Assembly (NCBI RefSeq): GCF_001591705.1
Contig: NZ_BCVK01000021.1
Coordinates: forward strand, 1-36,434
DNA: 36,434 nucleotides
Direction: 5' to 3'
Source of the DNA: Lactococcus cremoris subsp. cremoris NBRC 100676
Lineage (GTDB): Bacteria > Bacillota > Bacilli > Lactobacillales > Streptococcaceae
Position 1 is the stretch's first letter; the number at the start of each line of letters is the position of its first letter. The notes under the pieces were generated by a model. It was not told the DNA's origin and searched no databases. It worked only from the letters and a program-made list of their open reading frames with translations. Below, one piece after another: positions 10,384-18,495 of the stretch. Position numbers and translations under genes: made by a program.

Positions 10384-10836
10384 ATGGAAATTAGAGTGAC
10401 TCGTGACACGATGTCCGATATTTATTTTGATGCTTTACGAATTCGCAATCAAGTTTTTGTCAAAGAACAAGGGGTTCCTTATGAACTTGAGGTTAGTAAT
10501 GCCCTTGAGGAAGCTTCTGCTGTTCATTTTGTCCTTTATGATGAAGGAGTTGCCAAGGGGGCTGTTCGCTTACTTACTGATTTGGATGAAAAAACAGCAT
10601 TGGTTCAACGAATGGCAATTTTAAAAGAAGCCCGAGGAAATGGTTATGCAGCAATTTTGATTGACCGCCTGATTGAATTTGCCAAAGAAACTAAGCTAAA
10701 TAAATTAGAACTTCATGCGCAACTTTCTGCACGAGGTTTGTATAGTAAATTCCATTTTAATGAAGTTGGACAAATTTTTGAAGAAGCAGGGATTCAGCAT
10801 ATTCAGATGGAAAGAACTGATTTTAGTGACCAATAG
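10384..10836 (+). CDS. GNAT-family N-acetyltransferase
   Basis: A 150-residue single-domain acyltransferase using acetyl-CoA. The acetyl-CoA binding loop is visible as RMAILKEARGNGYA (Q/RxxGxG/A), preceded by the beta-strand VAKGAVRLL and followed by a C-terminal GLYSKFHF segment. The closest match by style is the ElaA/YjcF-like subgroup; the substrate is unknown. The start ATG follows AGGAGAACTT. It is monocistronic, between its own promoter and a bidirectional terminator. Confidence 0.88.
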   Translation: MEIRVTRDTMSDIYFDALRIRNQVFVKEQGVPYELEVSNALEEASAVHFVLYDEGVAKGAVRLLTDLDEKTALVQRMAILKEARGNGYAAILIDRLIEFAKETKLNKLELHAQLSARGLYSKFHFNEVGQIFEEAGIQHIQMERTDFSDQ

Positions 10837-10860
10837 TTTATATTTTCTTAATTAACAAAT

Positions 10861-10894
10861 AATAAAAACCTGACTAAAGTCAGGCTTTTATTTT
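10861..10894. terminator. Bidirectional terminator between GNAT gene and lysin fragment
   Basis: Stem CCTGACT/AGTCAGG with flanking A and T runs, serving both converging units. Confidence 0.75.
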
Positions 10895-11379
10895 ATATCT
10901 TATTCCAATTCAAAGCTCTTTGAAGTTCTTTCACAGAGTCAGAAACCGAACTAATCATTCCATCTTGTGTTGTTCCAAGATGTTTTTGCAAAGCTTTAAT
11001 TGTAGCTTGGCCAAATAGTCCGTCTTGTTCAATGCCTAAGAATCTTTGCAATGCTTTGACCACGTTTGAACCTGTCAGTGATGAATCAAATTGCGCTGCA
11101 TAAATATTTTGATTAAAGGTCTGTTTGTACTGATGGCTAATTACTCCGTCTTTTCCGGCTGTATCAAAGTATTCTTGTAGCCGTTTAGCGGTCGCATTGC
11201 CAAACTGTCCGTCAAGATTTAAAGTAACCATCTGAGGTTTGTTGTCAGTATTTACTGAGCCTGAACCAACAATTCGGTAAAAATGATGTGGGAGTCGAGT
11301 GCTCATGTAAGCATCATTTGTATCAACCGCAATTCCGTTGTGAGTATGAAAAAAACGTTTAGAAGATAATGGGTTTTCT
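10893..11379 (-). pseudogene. Phage lysin C-terminal fragment with peptidoglycan-binding repeats
   Basis: The 137-residue frame from ATG 11306 contains at least two peptidoglycan-binding (PG_binding_1-like) repeats with the signature DGxFGxATxKxLQ (DGQFGNATAKRLQ, DGLFGQATIKALQ) and a C-terminal half repeat. The same frame continues open upstream of the ATG as ...FFHTHNGIAVDTNDAY before running into the neighbouring gene on the other strand. No ribosome binding site is seen at the ATG and no catalytic domain is present. It is most likely the cell-wall-binding tail of a prophage endolysin left after deletion. Confidence 0.65.
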
Positions 11380-11904
11380 ATGGGCAGACAGGAGCTTTTA
11401 GAATATCTCCTCAGAGAAATTGAAAAATGTGGATTTGAGATTTTTGCTGTGGATATTTTGCCAATCCCCGCAGCAGTTAATGTTGATAAAAAGTTAATGA
11501 TTTATAACTTTAAGGAGGCCTCTCCTTTTGAAATAGCTCATGAACTCATTCATATCCTTAATAAAGATAATCATCGTGGAGAATATTTTGACGCAATAAA
11601 TCCTCAAGAAGTGAGAGCAAATCATGAAGCACTTCTTCTTCTCTGGGAAATATTTGAAGCTAATGGAGGGACTTATGAATATTTTAATGTATTTGTTGAT
11701 ACAACGGATGCCCCATTTGAATTAGCTTACTCAATCATTAGCAAAGAATATTCTGAAATTCATGACTATATTGTTGATTATATTAGCTACTTTAATGTGC
11801 TTGAATCTGTTAATATTTATCATTTTTTAGACCATTATCATCTAAATTATTGCTTATATGAATTAGCAGAAAAAGAATTTAAAAAAATCTTTAAGGTTGC
11901 ATAA
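11380..11904 (+). CDS. ImmA/IrrE-type metallopeptidase (orphan)
   Basis: A 174-residue protein with the zinc-protease motif IAHELIHIL (HExxH) near residue 60 and the downstream EVRANHEALLLL segment typical of ImmA/IrrE. In phages and ICEs such proteases cut a cognate repressor; no repressor gene is adjacent, so it is orphaned. The start is uncertain. ATG 11380 has a poor ribosome binding site. An earlier ATG (11346) followed by A7 would read into this frame if one A were missing (M-K-K-R-L-E-D-N-G-F-S-M-G...), which suggests a homopolymer frameshift at 11349-11355. It sits beside the lysin remnant, which supports a prophage origin. Confidence 0.75.
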   Translation: MGRQELLEYLLREIEKCGFEIFAVDILPIPAAVNVDKKLMIYNFKEASPFEIAHELIHILNKDNHRGEYFDAINPQEVRANHEALLLLWEIFEANGGTYEYFNVFVDTTDAPFELAYSIISKEYSEIHDYIVDYISYFNVLESVNIYHFLDHYHLNYCLYELAEKEFKKIFKVA

Positions 11905-11971
11905 AATATTCAATCATAAATTCTAACCATAATCAGGAAAAATTATCCACGGATTAAAGAGGCAGTCATAT

Positions 11972-12008
11972 AAAAAAGTTACTAACAACCCTGTTAGTAA
12001 CTTTTTTA
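11972..12008. terminator. Bidirectional terminator between ImmA and UDG-family genes
   Basis: Perfect 11-pair stem AGTTACTAACA/TGTTAGTAACT flanked by A6 and T6. Confidence 0.8.
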
Positions 12009-12030
12009 TTACTGTTTATGTATTTATAAT

Positions 12031-12612
12031 TTATTTCATTAATTGTGCAATTCTTTTTTGAAGTTCTGGTACAAGTTGAGGCTCAAACCAAGGATTTTTG
12101 GCTAGCCAAATGTTATTTCTTGGACTAGGGTGAATAAGTGGAAAATATTTTGGCAGATATTTTTCAAAATCACGAATCACTTCTGTTGTTTTTGCTGACG
12201 ATTTTAGATTTAAATAGTATTTTATCGTATAAGATCCAACCAAAACAAAAAATTCAATTTCTGGCATTTGTTGCAAAAGCTGTTCATGCCATTTTTCGGC
12301 AAAGCCTTTTCGAGGGGGCAAATCCCCTGATTTTCCTTTTCCTGGAAAATAGAAATCTAAATGTAAAATTGAAATTTTATTCGATTGATAAAATGTTTCT
12401 CGGTCAATTCCTAGCCAGTCACGCAAGCGTTCTCCTGATGGATCGTTCCAAAAGAGGCGTGATTCCTGCGCTCTAATGCCCGGTGCTTGTCCTATGATAC
12501 AAATTTTGGCTTCTTTATGAACAGAATAAAGTGGTTCAATTCCTTCCTTTGTGTAATTTATATTTTGCGGATCTGCTTTGATGGCTTCAAAAATTTCTTT
12601 TAATTTATCCAT
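12031..12612 (-). CDS. Uracil-DNA glycosylase family protein
   Basis: A 193-residue member of the UDG superfamily. Visible motifs are IIGQAPGIRAQE (motif 1, about 35-46), DPSGERLRDWLGI, LVGSYTIKYYL (beta strand before the leucine loop) and HPSPRNN (motif 2, His then Ser-Pro). The GQAPG version of motif 1 resembles the DUF4/YdcB-like branch rather than classical Ung, so uracil removal is plausible but not assured. The start ATG follows AAGGAAAGAAA. It lies downstream of uvrA with a stem-loop between them. Confidence 0.85.
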   Translation of the reverse strand: MDKLKEIFEAIKADPQNINYTKEGIEPLYSVHKEAKICIIGQAPGIRAQESRLFWNDPSGERLRDWLGIDRETFYQSNKISILHLDFYFPGKGKSGDLPPRKGFAEKWHEQLLQQMPEIEFFVLVGSYTIKYYLNLKSSAKTTEVIRDFEKYLPKYFPLIHPSPRNNIWLAKNPWFEPQLVPELQKRIAQLMK

Positions 12613-12621
12613 TTTCTTTCC

Positions 12622-12655
12622 TTAAAAGCGTAATCTAAATATATAGATTACGCTT
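12622..12655 (-). terminator. Stem-loop after uvrA
   Basis: Perfect 12-pair stem (12626-12637 with 12644-12655) followed on the minus strand by only four Ts, so termination may be partial and leave the UDG-family gene with some readthrough from uvrA. Confidence 0.6.
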
Positions 12656-12693
12656 GTTTGATTATATTTACTGACAAAAATTTCTTAGTATTC

Positions 12694-15525
12694 TCATCCT
12701 TTTGCTTTTTCTAATTTTGCTTTAAGATACTGACCAGTATAGCTGTCAGTAACTTTGGCTACTTCCTCAGGCGTACCCTTGGCAAGAATTATTCCGCCGC
12801 CAGCTCCACCTTCTGGTCCTAAATCAATGATATAATCTGCCGTTTTAATGACGTCCAAATTGTGCTCAATGACCACAATCGTATTTCCTTGTTCAACCAA
12901 ACGGTCTAAAACCTGAATCAATGTCGCAATATCTTCGCTGTGCAAACCAGTTGTTGGCTCATCCAAGATATAAAAAGCTTTACCATTTGAGCGTTTTTGC
13001 AACTCAGAAGCCAATTTCATACGCTGTGCTTCTCCACCTGACAAGGTTGTTGCTGGTTGACCAAGGGTCACATAGCCCAAACCAACATCGACAATGGTTT
13101 GCAATTTCCGCTCGATTTTTGGAATATGACGGAAGAATTCGAGCCCGTCAGACACGCGCATATCAAGCACTTCCGAAATATTTTTCCCTTTATAATGAAC
13201 TTCCAAAGTTTCCGAATTATAACGTCTACCGTGGCAAACTTCACAAGGCACATAAACATCTGGCAAAAAGTGCATTTCAATCTTGATGATTCCATCACCA
13301 GAACAGGCTTCACAACGTCCACCTTTGACATTGAATGAAAAACGTCCTTTTTTATATCCACGAATTTTTGCCTCATTGGTATTGGCAAATAAATCACGAA
13401 TATCATCAAAAACACTGGTATATGTTGCTGGATTTGAGCGCGGTGTACGACCAATTGGACTTTGGTCAATATCAATCAAACGCTCAATTCCTTCATGACC
13501 TGTAATTTTTTTATGTTTACCCGGTTTTTCTGAATTATGATTCAATTTTTGAGCCAATGATTTTTTCAAGATACTATTGACCAAAGTTGATTTACCCGAA
13601 CCAGAAACACCAGTCACAGCAGTCATGACGCCCATTGGGAACTCAGCATCAAGATTTTTCAAATTATTTTCGCTTGCACCTGTAATCTTGACCATCTTTT
13701 TCTTATCAATGGCCCGACGTTTTACAGGAACTGGAATGGCTCTTTTTCCTGACAAATATTGCCCTGTCAGTGATTTCTTATTTTTCATGACTTGTTTTGG
13801 TGTGCCAGAAGCAATAATCTCACCACCTAAATCACCCGCGCCAGGACCGACATCAATCAGCCAATCGGCTGCCATCATCGTGTCTTCATCATGTTCAACA
13901 ACAATCAAAGTATTCCCTAAATCACGCATTTTTTGCAAAGATTCAATCAAACGATCATTATCTCTTTGATGCAAACCGATTGATGGCTCATCCAAAATAT
14001 ACAAAACACCAGACAAATTAGAACCAATCTGTGTCGCCAAGCGAATACGTTGAGATTCGCCACCTGACAAAGTGCCACTCGAACGAGACAAAGTCAAATA
14101 ATCCAAGCCAACATTTTTCAAGAAAGCCAAACGGTCTTTGATTTCTTTCAAAATGGGTTTGGCAATCATTTCATTATTTTCAGAAAGCACCAAACTCTTC
14201 ACATAATCAAGCGTATCGCCGATTGAAAGAATTGAAAATTCAGCAATATTTTTTTCGCCGACTTTGACAGATAAAGCTTGGTCATTCAAACGATAACCAT
14301 GACAAGTCGTACAAGTCAATTCAGTCATGTAAGAACGTGCCATTTCTCTGGCAGACTCACTCATTCCCGAGCGATAACGGCGCCAAAGATTAGGAATGAC
14401 CCCAACAAAAGTCATATCTTGGTCACGTAATCCAAAATCCCCTTCGTGGAGAAAATGAAAAAGTTTATCGCCATTTCCATAAAGGACGATTTGCTGCTCT
14501 TTTTCTGATAATTTTTCCCAAGGCGTGTCTAAATCAATGCCAAATTGCTCCATAGCTTGTTCTAAAAGTGCTGGGTAGTAAGTTGAGGCTTTTCCATACC
14601 AGTAGATAATCGCCCCTTCACGCAGTGTTTTACTGGTGTCAGGAATTAGTAAATCGACGTCTGGTTCCAATTTGACTCCTAGTCCATCACAATCTGGACA
14701 TGAACCAAAAGGTGCATTAAATGAAAAAAGGCGTGGTTCTAATTCTGGAACAGTAAATCCACAAACAGGACAAGCGTAAAATTCACTAAAAAGCAGCTCA
14801 GAGCCATCCATTTTATCAACAATAACATAACCTTCGGCCTGATGAAGCGCGGCTTCTACCGAGTCAAAAAGACGTGAGCGAATACCTTCTTTCACGACAA
14901 TCCGGTCAATAACAATTTCAATGGTATGTTTTTTATTTTTATCAAGCTCTGGAACTTCTGAAATATCATAAACTTCACCATCAACGCGGACGCGCACATA
15001 ACCATCTTTTTGGATACGTTCAAACATCTTAACGTGCGTTCCCTTTTTAGTCCGCACGACAGGAGCAAGGATTTGCAAACGTGTTTTTTCTGGGAGTTCA
15101 AGAATTTGTTCAACAATCTCTTCGACAGATTGTGCCGAAATTTTACCATGACCATTCACACAGTAAGGCGTTCCAACACGAGCATAGAGCAAACGCAAAT
15201 AATCATTAATTTCTGTGACTGTTCCGACCGTTGAACGCGGATTTTTTGAGGTTGTTTTTTGGTCAATGGAAATCGCTGGTGACAAACCATCTATTGAGTC
15301 AACATCTGGTTTATCCATATTTCCCAAAAACTGTCTGGCATAGGCTGACAGGGATTCAACATAACGGCGTTGCCCTTCCGCATATAAAGTTTCAAAGGCC
15401 AGTGATGATTTACCAGAACCTGAAACACCTGTGACTACAACTAATTTATCTCTTGGAATCTCAACATCAATATTTTTTAAATTGTGCTCACGCGCACCGT
15501 GTATTACTATTTTATCTTGTGGCAT
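12694..15525 (-). CDS. uvrA: UvrA, excinuclease ABC subunit A
   Basis: DNA damage recognition ATPase of nucleotide-excision repair, a dimer partnering UvrB. The 943 residues are full length. Walker A motifs GVSGSGKSS (about residue 33) and GVSGSGKST (about residue 640), two ABC signatures ([22 protein letters not shown]) and two Walker B segments ([18 protein letters not shown]) are present. Zinc modules CPVCG...CPDCDG and CEACSG...CEVCHG are complete. The start ATG is preceded by AAAAAGGAAGTAAT. A decayed duplicate of its first 11 codons lies 130 bases upstream. Confidence 0.98.
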   Translation of the reverse strand: MPQDKIVIHGAREHNLKNIDVEIPRDKLVVVTGVSGSGKSSLAFETLYAEGQRRYVESLSAYARQFLGNMDKPDVDSIDGLSPAISIDQKTTSKNPRSTVGTVTEINDYLRLLYARVGTPYCVNGHGKISAQSVEEIVEQILELPEKTRLQILAPVVRTKKGTHVKMFERIQKDGYVRVRVDGEVYDISEVPELDKNKKHTIEIVIDRIVVKEGIRSRLFDSVEAALHQAEGYVIVDKMDGSELLFSEFYACPVCGFTVPELEPRLFSFNAPFGSCPDCDGLGVKLEPDVDLLIPDTSKTLREGAIIYWYGKASTYYPALLEQAMEQFGIDLDTPWEKLSEKEQQIVLYGNGDKLFHFLHEGDFGLRDQDMTFVGVIPNLWRRYRSGMSESAREMARSYMTELTCTTCHGYRLNDQALSVKVGEKNIAEFSILSIGDTLDYVKSLVLSENNEMIAKPILKEIKDRLAFLKNVGLDYLTLSRSSGTLSGGESQRIRLATQIGSNLSGVLYILDEPSIGLHQRDNDRLIESLQKMRDLGNTLIVVEHDEDTMMAADWLIDVGPGAGDLGGEIIASGTPKQVMKNKKSLTGQYLSGKRAIPVPVKRRAIDKKKMVKITGASENNLKNLDAEFPMGVMTAVTGVSGSGKSTLVNSILKKSLAQKLNHNSEKPGKHKKITGHEGIERLIDIDQSPIGRTPRSNPATYTSVFDDIRDLFANTNEAKIRGYKKGRFSFNVKGGRCEACSGDGIIKIEMHFLPDVYVPCEVCHGRRYNSETLEVHYKGKNISEVLDMRVSDGLEFFRHIPKIERKLQTIVDVGLGYVTLGQPATTLSGGEAQRMKLASELQKRSNGKAFYILDEPTTGLHSEDIATLIQVLDRLVEQGNTIVVIEHNLDVIKTADYIIDLGPEGGAGGGIILAKGTPEEVAKVTDSYTGQYLKAKLEKAKG

Positions 15526-15574
15526 ATTACTTCCTTTTTATTTTGTTTTTACTCTACAGGTTAGCACGTTTCTT

Positions 15575-15659
15575 TTATTGCAGATGTCCATTCTCACTAA
15601 GAGAGAGTTCACTAGTCCTGTCTAGCACGCACCATGTATTACTATTTGTCTTGTACATT
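15575..15659 (-). pseudogene. Decayed duplicate of the uvrA 5' end
   Basis: 15628-15658 matches the first 33 bases of uvrA (15493-15525) with only a few substitutions and two single-base gaps, including the ATG. The frame is shifted: the copy would encode a 27-residue peptide beginning M-Y-K-T-N-S-N-T and ending at TAA 15577..15575. It is likely the footprint of an old tandem duplication or rearrangement upstream of uvrA. Confidence 0.6.
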
Positions 15660-15669
15660 CCTGTTTGCT

Positions 15670-16308
15670 TTATTTTTTAAAATAATGTTCTACTTCATCT
15701 TCTAGTGACTGAATATCATGTTTAACTTGTTCACCCATTTCATGATTAGATTTTTCGATAATTTCCATCGTATTTCTAGCCAAATTGCGAGCTTCATTCA
15801 TAATAGAACGACAGCCTGCATCATCAGTTTCTTTCATTTTTTTATCATATTCTACATGAATTTTTCTTGTAAACTCATTGATGTCATGCATCAATGTTTC
15901 AAAATTCGAACGAATTTTTATTTGAGTATTCTCAAAATAAGGCTTACGGTCATCAATCACTAGATTTAAAAGCATCATCTGATAATTTAAATCCGCAGCA
16001 TTTCGATCTCTTGACATTGTATTCTCATTAATACGAATAATGCGACGCTGATTACTTGAATCATTTGTGTTCTCAAAATGACGTTGTTCCAAACGGTCCA
16101 TATTAAGCTGAATGGTCACTCGCATCAAGACTTGTGAAATGTGAAGATAATCATAAAACCACTTAATAAAATCATCTTTTTGCTTATGAAGCATTTCAAT
16201 AGAAAGAGTGGTTGAATGACGTCTTTTTCCAGCCTGATATTCCGCAAAAGCAATGATTGCAGTCACAATAATTGCCAGACTTGAAAGAATCGTAAGTGAA
16301 GTAATCAT
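15670..16308 (-). CDS. Single-helix membrane protein of unknown function
   Basis: A 212-residue protein with one N-terminal transmembrane helix (residues 2-22) followed by a highly charged, helical cytoplasmic part containing likely coiled coil (IEKSNHEMGEQVKHDIQSLEDEVEHYF at the end, given here only as context within 190-212). No family is recognised. The start codon has no ribosome binding site. An extended -10 box (16323..16315) ends six bases before ATG, so the mRNA is probably leaderless. Confidence 0.7.
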   Translation of the reverse strand: MITSLTILSSLAIIVTAIIAFAEYQAGKRRHSTTLSIEMLHKQKDDFIKWFYDYLHISQVLMRVTIQLNMDRLEQRHFENTNDSSNQRRIIRINENTMSRDRNAADLNYQMMLLNLVIDDRKPYFENTQIKIRSNFETLMHDINEFTRKIHVEYDKKMKETDDAGCRSIMNEARNLARNTMEIIEKSNHEMGEQVKHDIQSLEDEVEHYFKK

Positions 16309-16314
16309 ACTATT

Positions 16315-16323
16315 ATTATACCA
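16315..16323 (-). promoter_or_regulatory. Extended -10 promoter giving a probable leaderless mRNA
   Basis: TGGTATAAT on the minus strand, six bases from the ATG at 16308. Normal initiation would place +1 on or next to the A of the start codon. Confidence 0.5.
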
Positions 16324-16341
16324 TGAATAGAAAGCTAGCTC

Positions 16342-16370
16342 TTAACTTTGGCTACATGAAATGCTATAAT
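16342..16370 (+). promoter_or_regulatory. Promoter of the GIY-YIG gene
   Basis: TTAACT (16342-16347), 17 bases, TATAAT (16365-16370). It is arranged back-to-back with the minus-strand promoter of the membrane-protein gene. Confidence 0.55.
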
Positions 16371-16414
16371 CAATCTATAGACATTTAGCATTTTAGAAAT
16401 TTTAGGATAATTTT

Positions 16415-16711
16415 ATGAACACCCATTTCACCTATGTTTTACAGTGCGCTGACCAAACGCTTTACTGTGGCTACACCACTGATTTAGAAAAAAGACTCGC
16501 CACTCACAACTCCGGAAAAGGAGCTAAATACACAAAAACGAGGCTTCCAGTTAAGTTACTTGCTTCTGTCAATTTTGATAATAAAAATGATGCCATGTCT
16601 TGTGAATGGTGGTTTAAACATAAACTTGTTCGTCAGCAAAAATTGAAACTTATCAAAAATAATTTGATTAAAGAAAAATTTTTAGAGTATCTTTTAGCCA
16701 AGCAAAAATAA
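16415..16711 (+). CDS. GIY-YIG domain protein (UPF0213-like)
   Basis: A 98-residue protein consisting of a lone GIY-YIG nuclease fold. FTYVLQC and [17 protein letters not shown] correspond to the GIY and YIG strands with the conserved Arg, and [16 protein letters not shown] to the following helix region, as in the UPF0213/YhbQ family. Such stand-alone members are suspected of DNA repair or recombination roles but lack proven function. The start ATG follows AGGATAATTTT. It converges on the permease gene across a shared terminator. Confidence 0.88.
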
Positions 16712-16741
16712 AAACATTCATTATAAAATGAATGTTTTTTC
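16709..16741. terminator. Bidirectional terminator between GIY-YIG and permease genes
   Basis: Perfect 12-pair stem AAAACATTCATT/AATGAATGTTTT with flanking A and T runs. Confidence 0.8.
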
Positions 16742-16743
16742 TA

Positions 16744-18093
16744 TTATGCTTTTTTCTTGCGGTAACTAAAGTAAGACAAAAGGCAAATAACCAAGGCAAA
16801 GACGGACAATGTCCAAGGATTTGTGATAATTTGCATGATAAACACGAGGCTTAAAGCGATAAGTACTACAAGTGTTGCCAATTTAACAAACCAATTTGTG
16901 ACTTCTTTATGTTTAAAATACAAAACTAAAGCAGCAACTAATAAGAGAATCCATACGATTGAAATGGTAAATGAGATTGAACCGGCGACAAATTGCCAGA
17001 AACCATCACCCAAAACAGCTGATAAAAGAACTCCGATAAATAGAACAAATGAAGAAACTAAAATCGCATTCGTTGGCACCTGATTTTTTGATAATTTACC
17101 TAATTTTTTACCCACATAAGTGCTTGAACCTTGAATTCGAGAATAAAGTGAACGTGAAGTAGCATAAATTGCCGAATTCACGGCTGAGAAAATAGCAATA
17201 ACAATAATTACAAGTACAATTTTATCTGCGTGAGGAATTCCAACTCGAGCAAAAATTGTCGCAAATGGACTAGCGGCGTCTGGATTTGACACTTCGCTCC
17301 ATGGCAATAAATGCAAGAATAAAAAGATTGGAATAACATAAAAACTAATAATCCGAATTAAAACGCCTCGAATAGCTCTCGGAATAGCCACTTTTGGATT
17401 TTCTGTTTCAGCAACTGTAATGGCTGCCAATTCAGAACCACCAAATGAGAAAATAACGACTAATAGTGAAGTTAAAAATCCTGAAAAACCATTTGGAGCA
17501 AAACTTGGTGCTGTACTTTTCGTAGTTACTTTTTGAGCACTATCGGCAACAAAACCAAGATGAGCATCATTGATAACCAATAAATAAATACCCAAAGCAA
17601 TCAAAAGTAGGATAACAGCGACCTTGATAAAGGCCAACCAATATTCCATTTCGGCAAAAGCTTTGACTGACCAGAGATTAATTGCCGTTCCAAGAACCGC
17701 AACAACCAAAGCAAAAACCCAAAGTGGGACGCCAGGAATTAGCATAGCAAGGAAAGTTGAAACTCCCGCTTCTTCTGCGATGAGGACCGCCATCCAAGTT
17801 GCCCAGTAAACCCAGTCTGCAAAATGCGCCCAATGATCTCCAATAAAAGGAGCAACAACTCCAGCCATCCCAGCTTTATGGTCATCTTGATGAATGACCA
17901 TTTTTCCAACACCATACATGACGACATAAAGGGTCAGCCCAGCTAAGACGTAGGAGAGCAGCACACTTGGCCCTGCTTGTGCGATGACTTTACCAGAACC
18001 TAAAAATAGTCCTGATCCAATCGCTCCCCCAAGTGAGAGCATAACAATGTGACGAGTCTTTAAAGAAGACTTCAAGCCTGTAGAATTTTCCAT
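16744..18093 (-). CDS. fywP: Aromatic amino-acid permease-like APC transporter
   Basis: A membrane amino-acid:proton symporter of the APC superfamily, about 449 residues with roughly 12 hydrophobic helices. The first helix carries SLGGAIGSGLFLGSG, the substrate-binding glycine motif of the family. By overall sequence I take it as the lactococcal phenylalanine/tyrosine/tryptophan transporter FywP (YsjA); the Phe-Tyr-Phe-Trp leader peptide upstream supports this independently. A longer frame starts at 18162, but the ribosome binding site GAGGA six bases before ATG 18093 and the family N terminus (MENSTGLKSSLKTRHI) fix the start. Expression is probably controlled by the attenuator at 18219-18347. 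Confidence 0.75.
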   Translation of the reverse strand: MENSTGLKSSLKTRHIVMLSLGGAIGSGLFLGSGKVIAQAGPSVLLSYVLAGLTLYVVMYGVGKMVIHQDDHKAGMAGVVAPFIGDHWAHFADWVYWATWMAVLIAEEAGVSTFLAMLIPGVPLWVFALVVAVLGTAINLWSVKAFAEMEYWLAFIKVAVILLLIALGIYLLVINDAHLGFVADSAQKVTTKSTAPSFAPNGFSGFLTSLLVVIFSFGGSELAAITVAETENPKVAIPRAIRGVLIRIISFYVIPIFLFLHLLPWSEVSNPDAASPFATIFARVGIPHADKIVLVIIVIAIFSAVNSAIYATSRSLYSRIQGSSTYVGKKLGKLSKNQVPTNAILVSSFVLFIGVLLSAVLGDGFWQFVAGSISFTISIVWILLLVAALVLYFKHKEVTNWFVKLATLVVLIALSLVFIMQIITNPWTLSVFALVICLLSYFSYRKKKA

Positions 18094-18218
18094 AAAATTC
18101 CTCTTTTCTAATGTGTGAAAGCAAAGCTTTCTTTTATAAGTTACCTTCCAGTCACCTAGCAAAACCCTGCTTGGAGTCGGTCTTTACGATTAATTTTACT
18201 TTAGAGTTGAAAGAAAGG

Positions 18219-18267
18219 TTAAAAAAATTAAAAAAGAAAGACCAGATAGTTTTTACTATCCGGTCTT
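18219..18267 (-). terminator. Attenuator terminator in the permease leader
   Basis: A 13-pair stem (18255-18267 with 18238-18250, one G-U) followed on the minus strand by a long T-rich tract, 125 bases before the permease start codon. It lies between promoter and gene, so it must be bypassed for expression. Confidence 0.85.
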
Positions 18268-18347
18268 CTTTGAATCCCGGCGCAGAAACTTGAGTATACT
18301 CAAAAGTTGTATCTACGCCAATTGCATAAACACAAACTATCTGCGCC
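18268..18347 (-). promoter_or_regulatory. Leader RNA with alternative pairings upstream of the attenuator
   Basis: Segment A (18347..18334, GGCGCAGATAGTTT) directly follows the leader-peptide Trp codon. Segment A' (18319..18312, GGCGTAGA) is a near-copy of A's beginning. Segment B (18286..18279, TCTGCGCC) can pair with A (8 bp) or with A' (8 bp, one G-U), and A' to B encloses a further hairpin (AACTT/AAGTT). A's CAGATAGTTT is also exactly complementary over 10 bases to the 3' arm of the terminator (18252..18243). These mutually exclusive pairings are what an attenuator needs; the direction of switching is not resolved. Confidence 0.7.
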
Positions 18348-18381
18348 AAAAATAAAAGACTGTTGATTGTTGTGTTTTCAT
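18337..18381 (-). CDS. Leader peptide MKTQQSTVFYFWRR
   Basis: A 14-residue reading frame with a strong ribosome binding site (AAGGAG, five bases before ATG 18381). It ends in Phe-Tyr-Phe-Trp-Arg-Arg followed by TAG (18339..18337). The four consecutive aromatic codons sit just before the regulatory stem, as in classical ribosome-mediated attenuation leaders, and the downstream gene is an aromatic-type amino-acid permease. Confidence 0.75.
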   Translation of the reverse strand: MKTQQSTVFYFWRR

Positions 18382-18410
18382 GCGGACTCCTTTTCTTAAT
18401 TTTTTTATAA

Positions 18411-18440
18411 TTATACTTTTTTATTGACAATAATGCAAGG
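18411..18440 (-). promoter_or_regulatory. Promoter of the leader-permease transcript
   Basis: Minus strand TTGCAT, exactly 17 bases, TATAAT, then about 35 bases to the leader-peptide ATG. Confidence 0.65.
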
Positions 18441-18448
18441 GGGCAATC

Positions 18449-18495
18449 AAAAAAAAATACTGACAGAAATTTTTGAAATTCTGTCAGTATTTTCT
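18449..18495 (-). terminator. Terminator of the oxidoreductase gene, made from an inverted CTGACAG pair
   Basis: AATACTGACAGAA...TTTCTGTCAGTATT stem with a T9 run on the minus strand, beginning at the stop codon. Confidence 0.8.

Noticed and set aside
12622-12655. Possible CRISPR or repeat array among the hairpins of the window
   Set aside because: The inverted repeats are isolated terminators, not regularly spaced direct repeats; no cas genes are present.
13068-13475. Long antisense and shifted frames inside uvrA (and similar ones in dinG and pepT)
   Set aside because: They lie wholly inside well-conserved genes, have no ribosome binding sites and encode low-quality sequence; they are coding shadows.
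18152-18430. A 92-codon minus-strand frame covering the permease leader
   Set aside because: It runs through the terminator stem and its T-run and has no ribosome binding site. The short leader peptide in another frame explains the region better.
18163-18430. A T-box riboswitch before the permease
   Set aside because: No T-box sequence (AGGGTGGNACCGCG-like) or specifier loop arrangement is visible; the terminator is present, but the upstream RNA is different.
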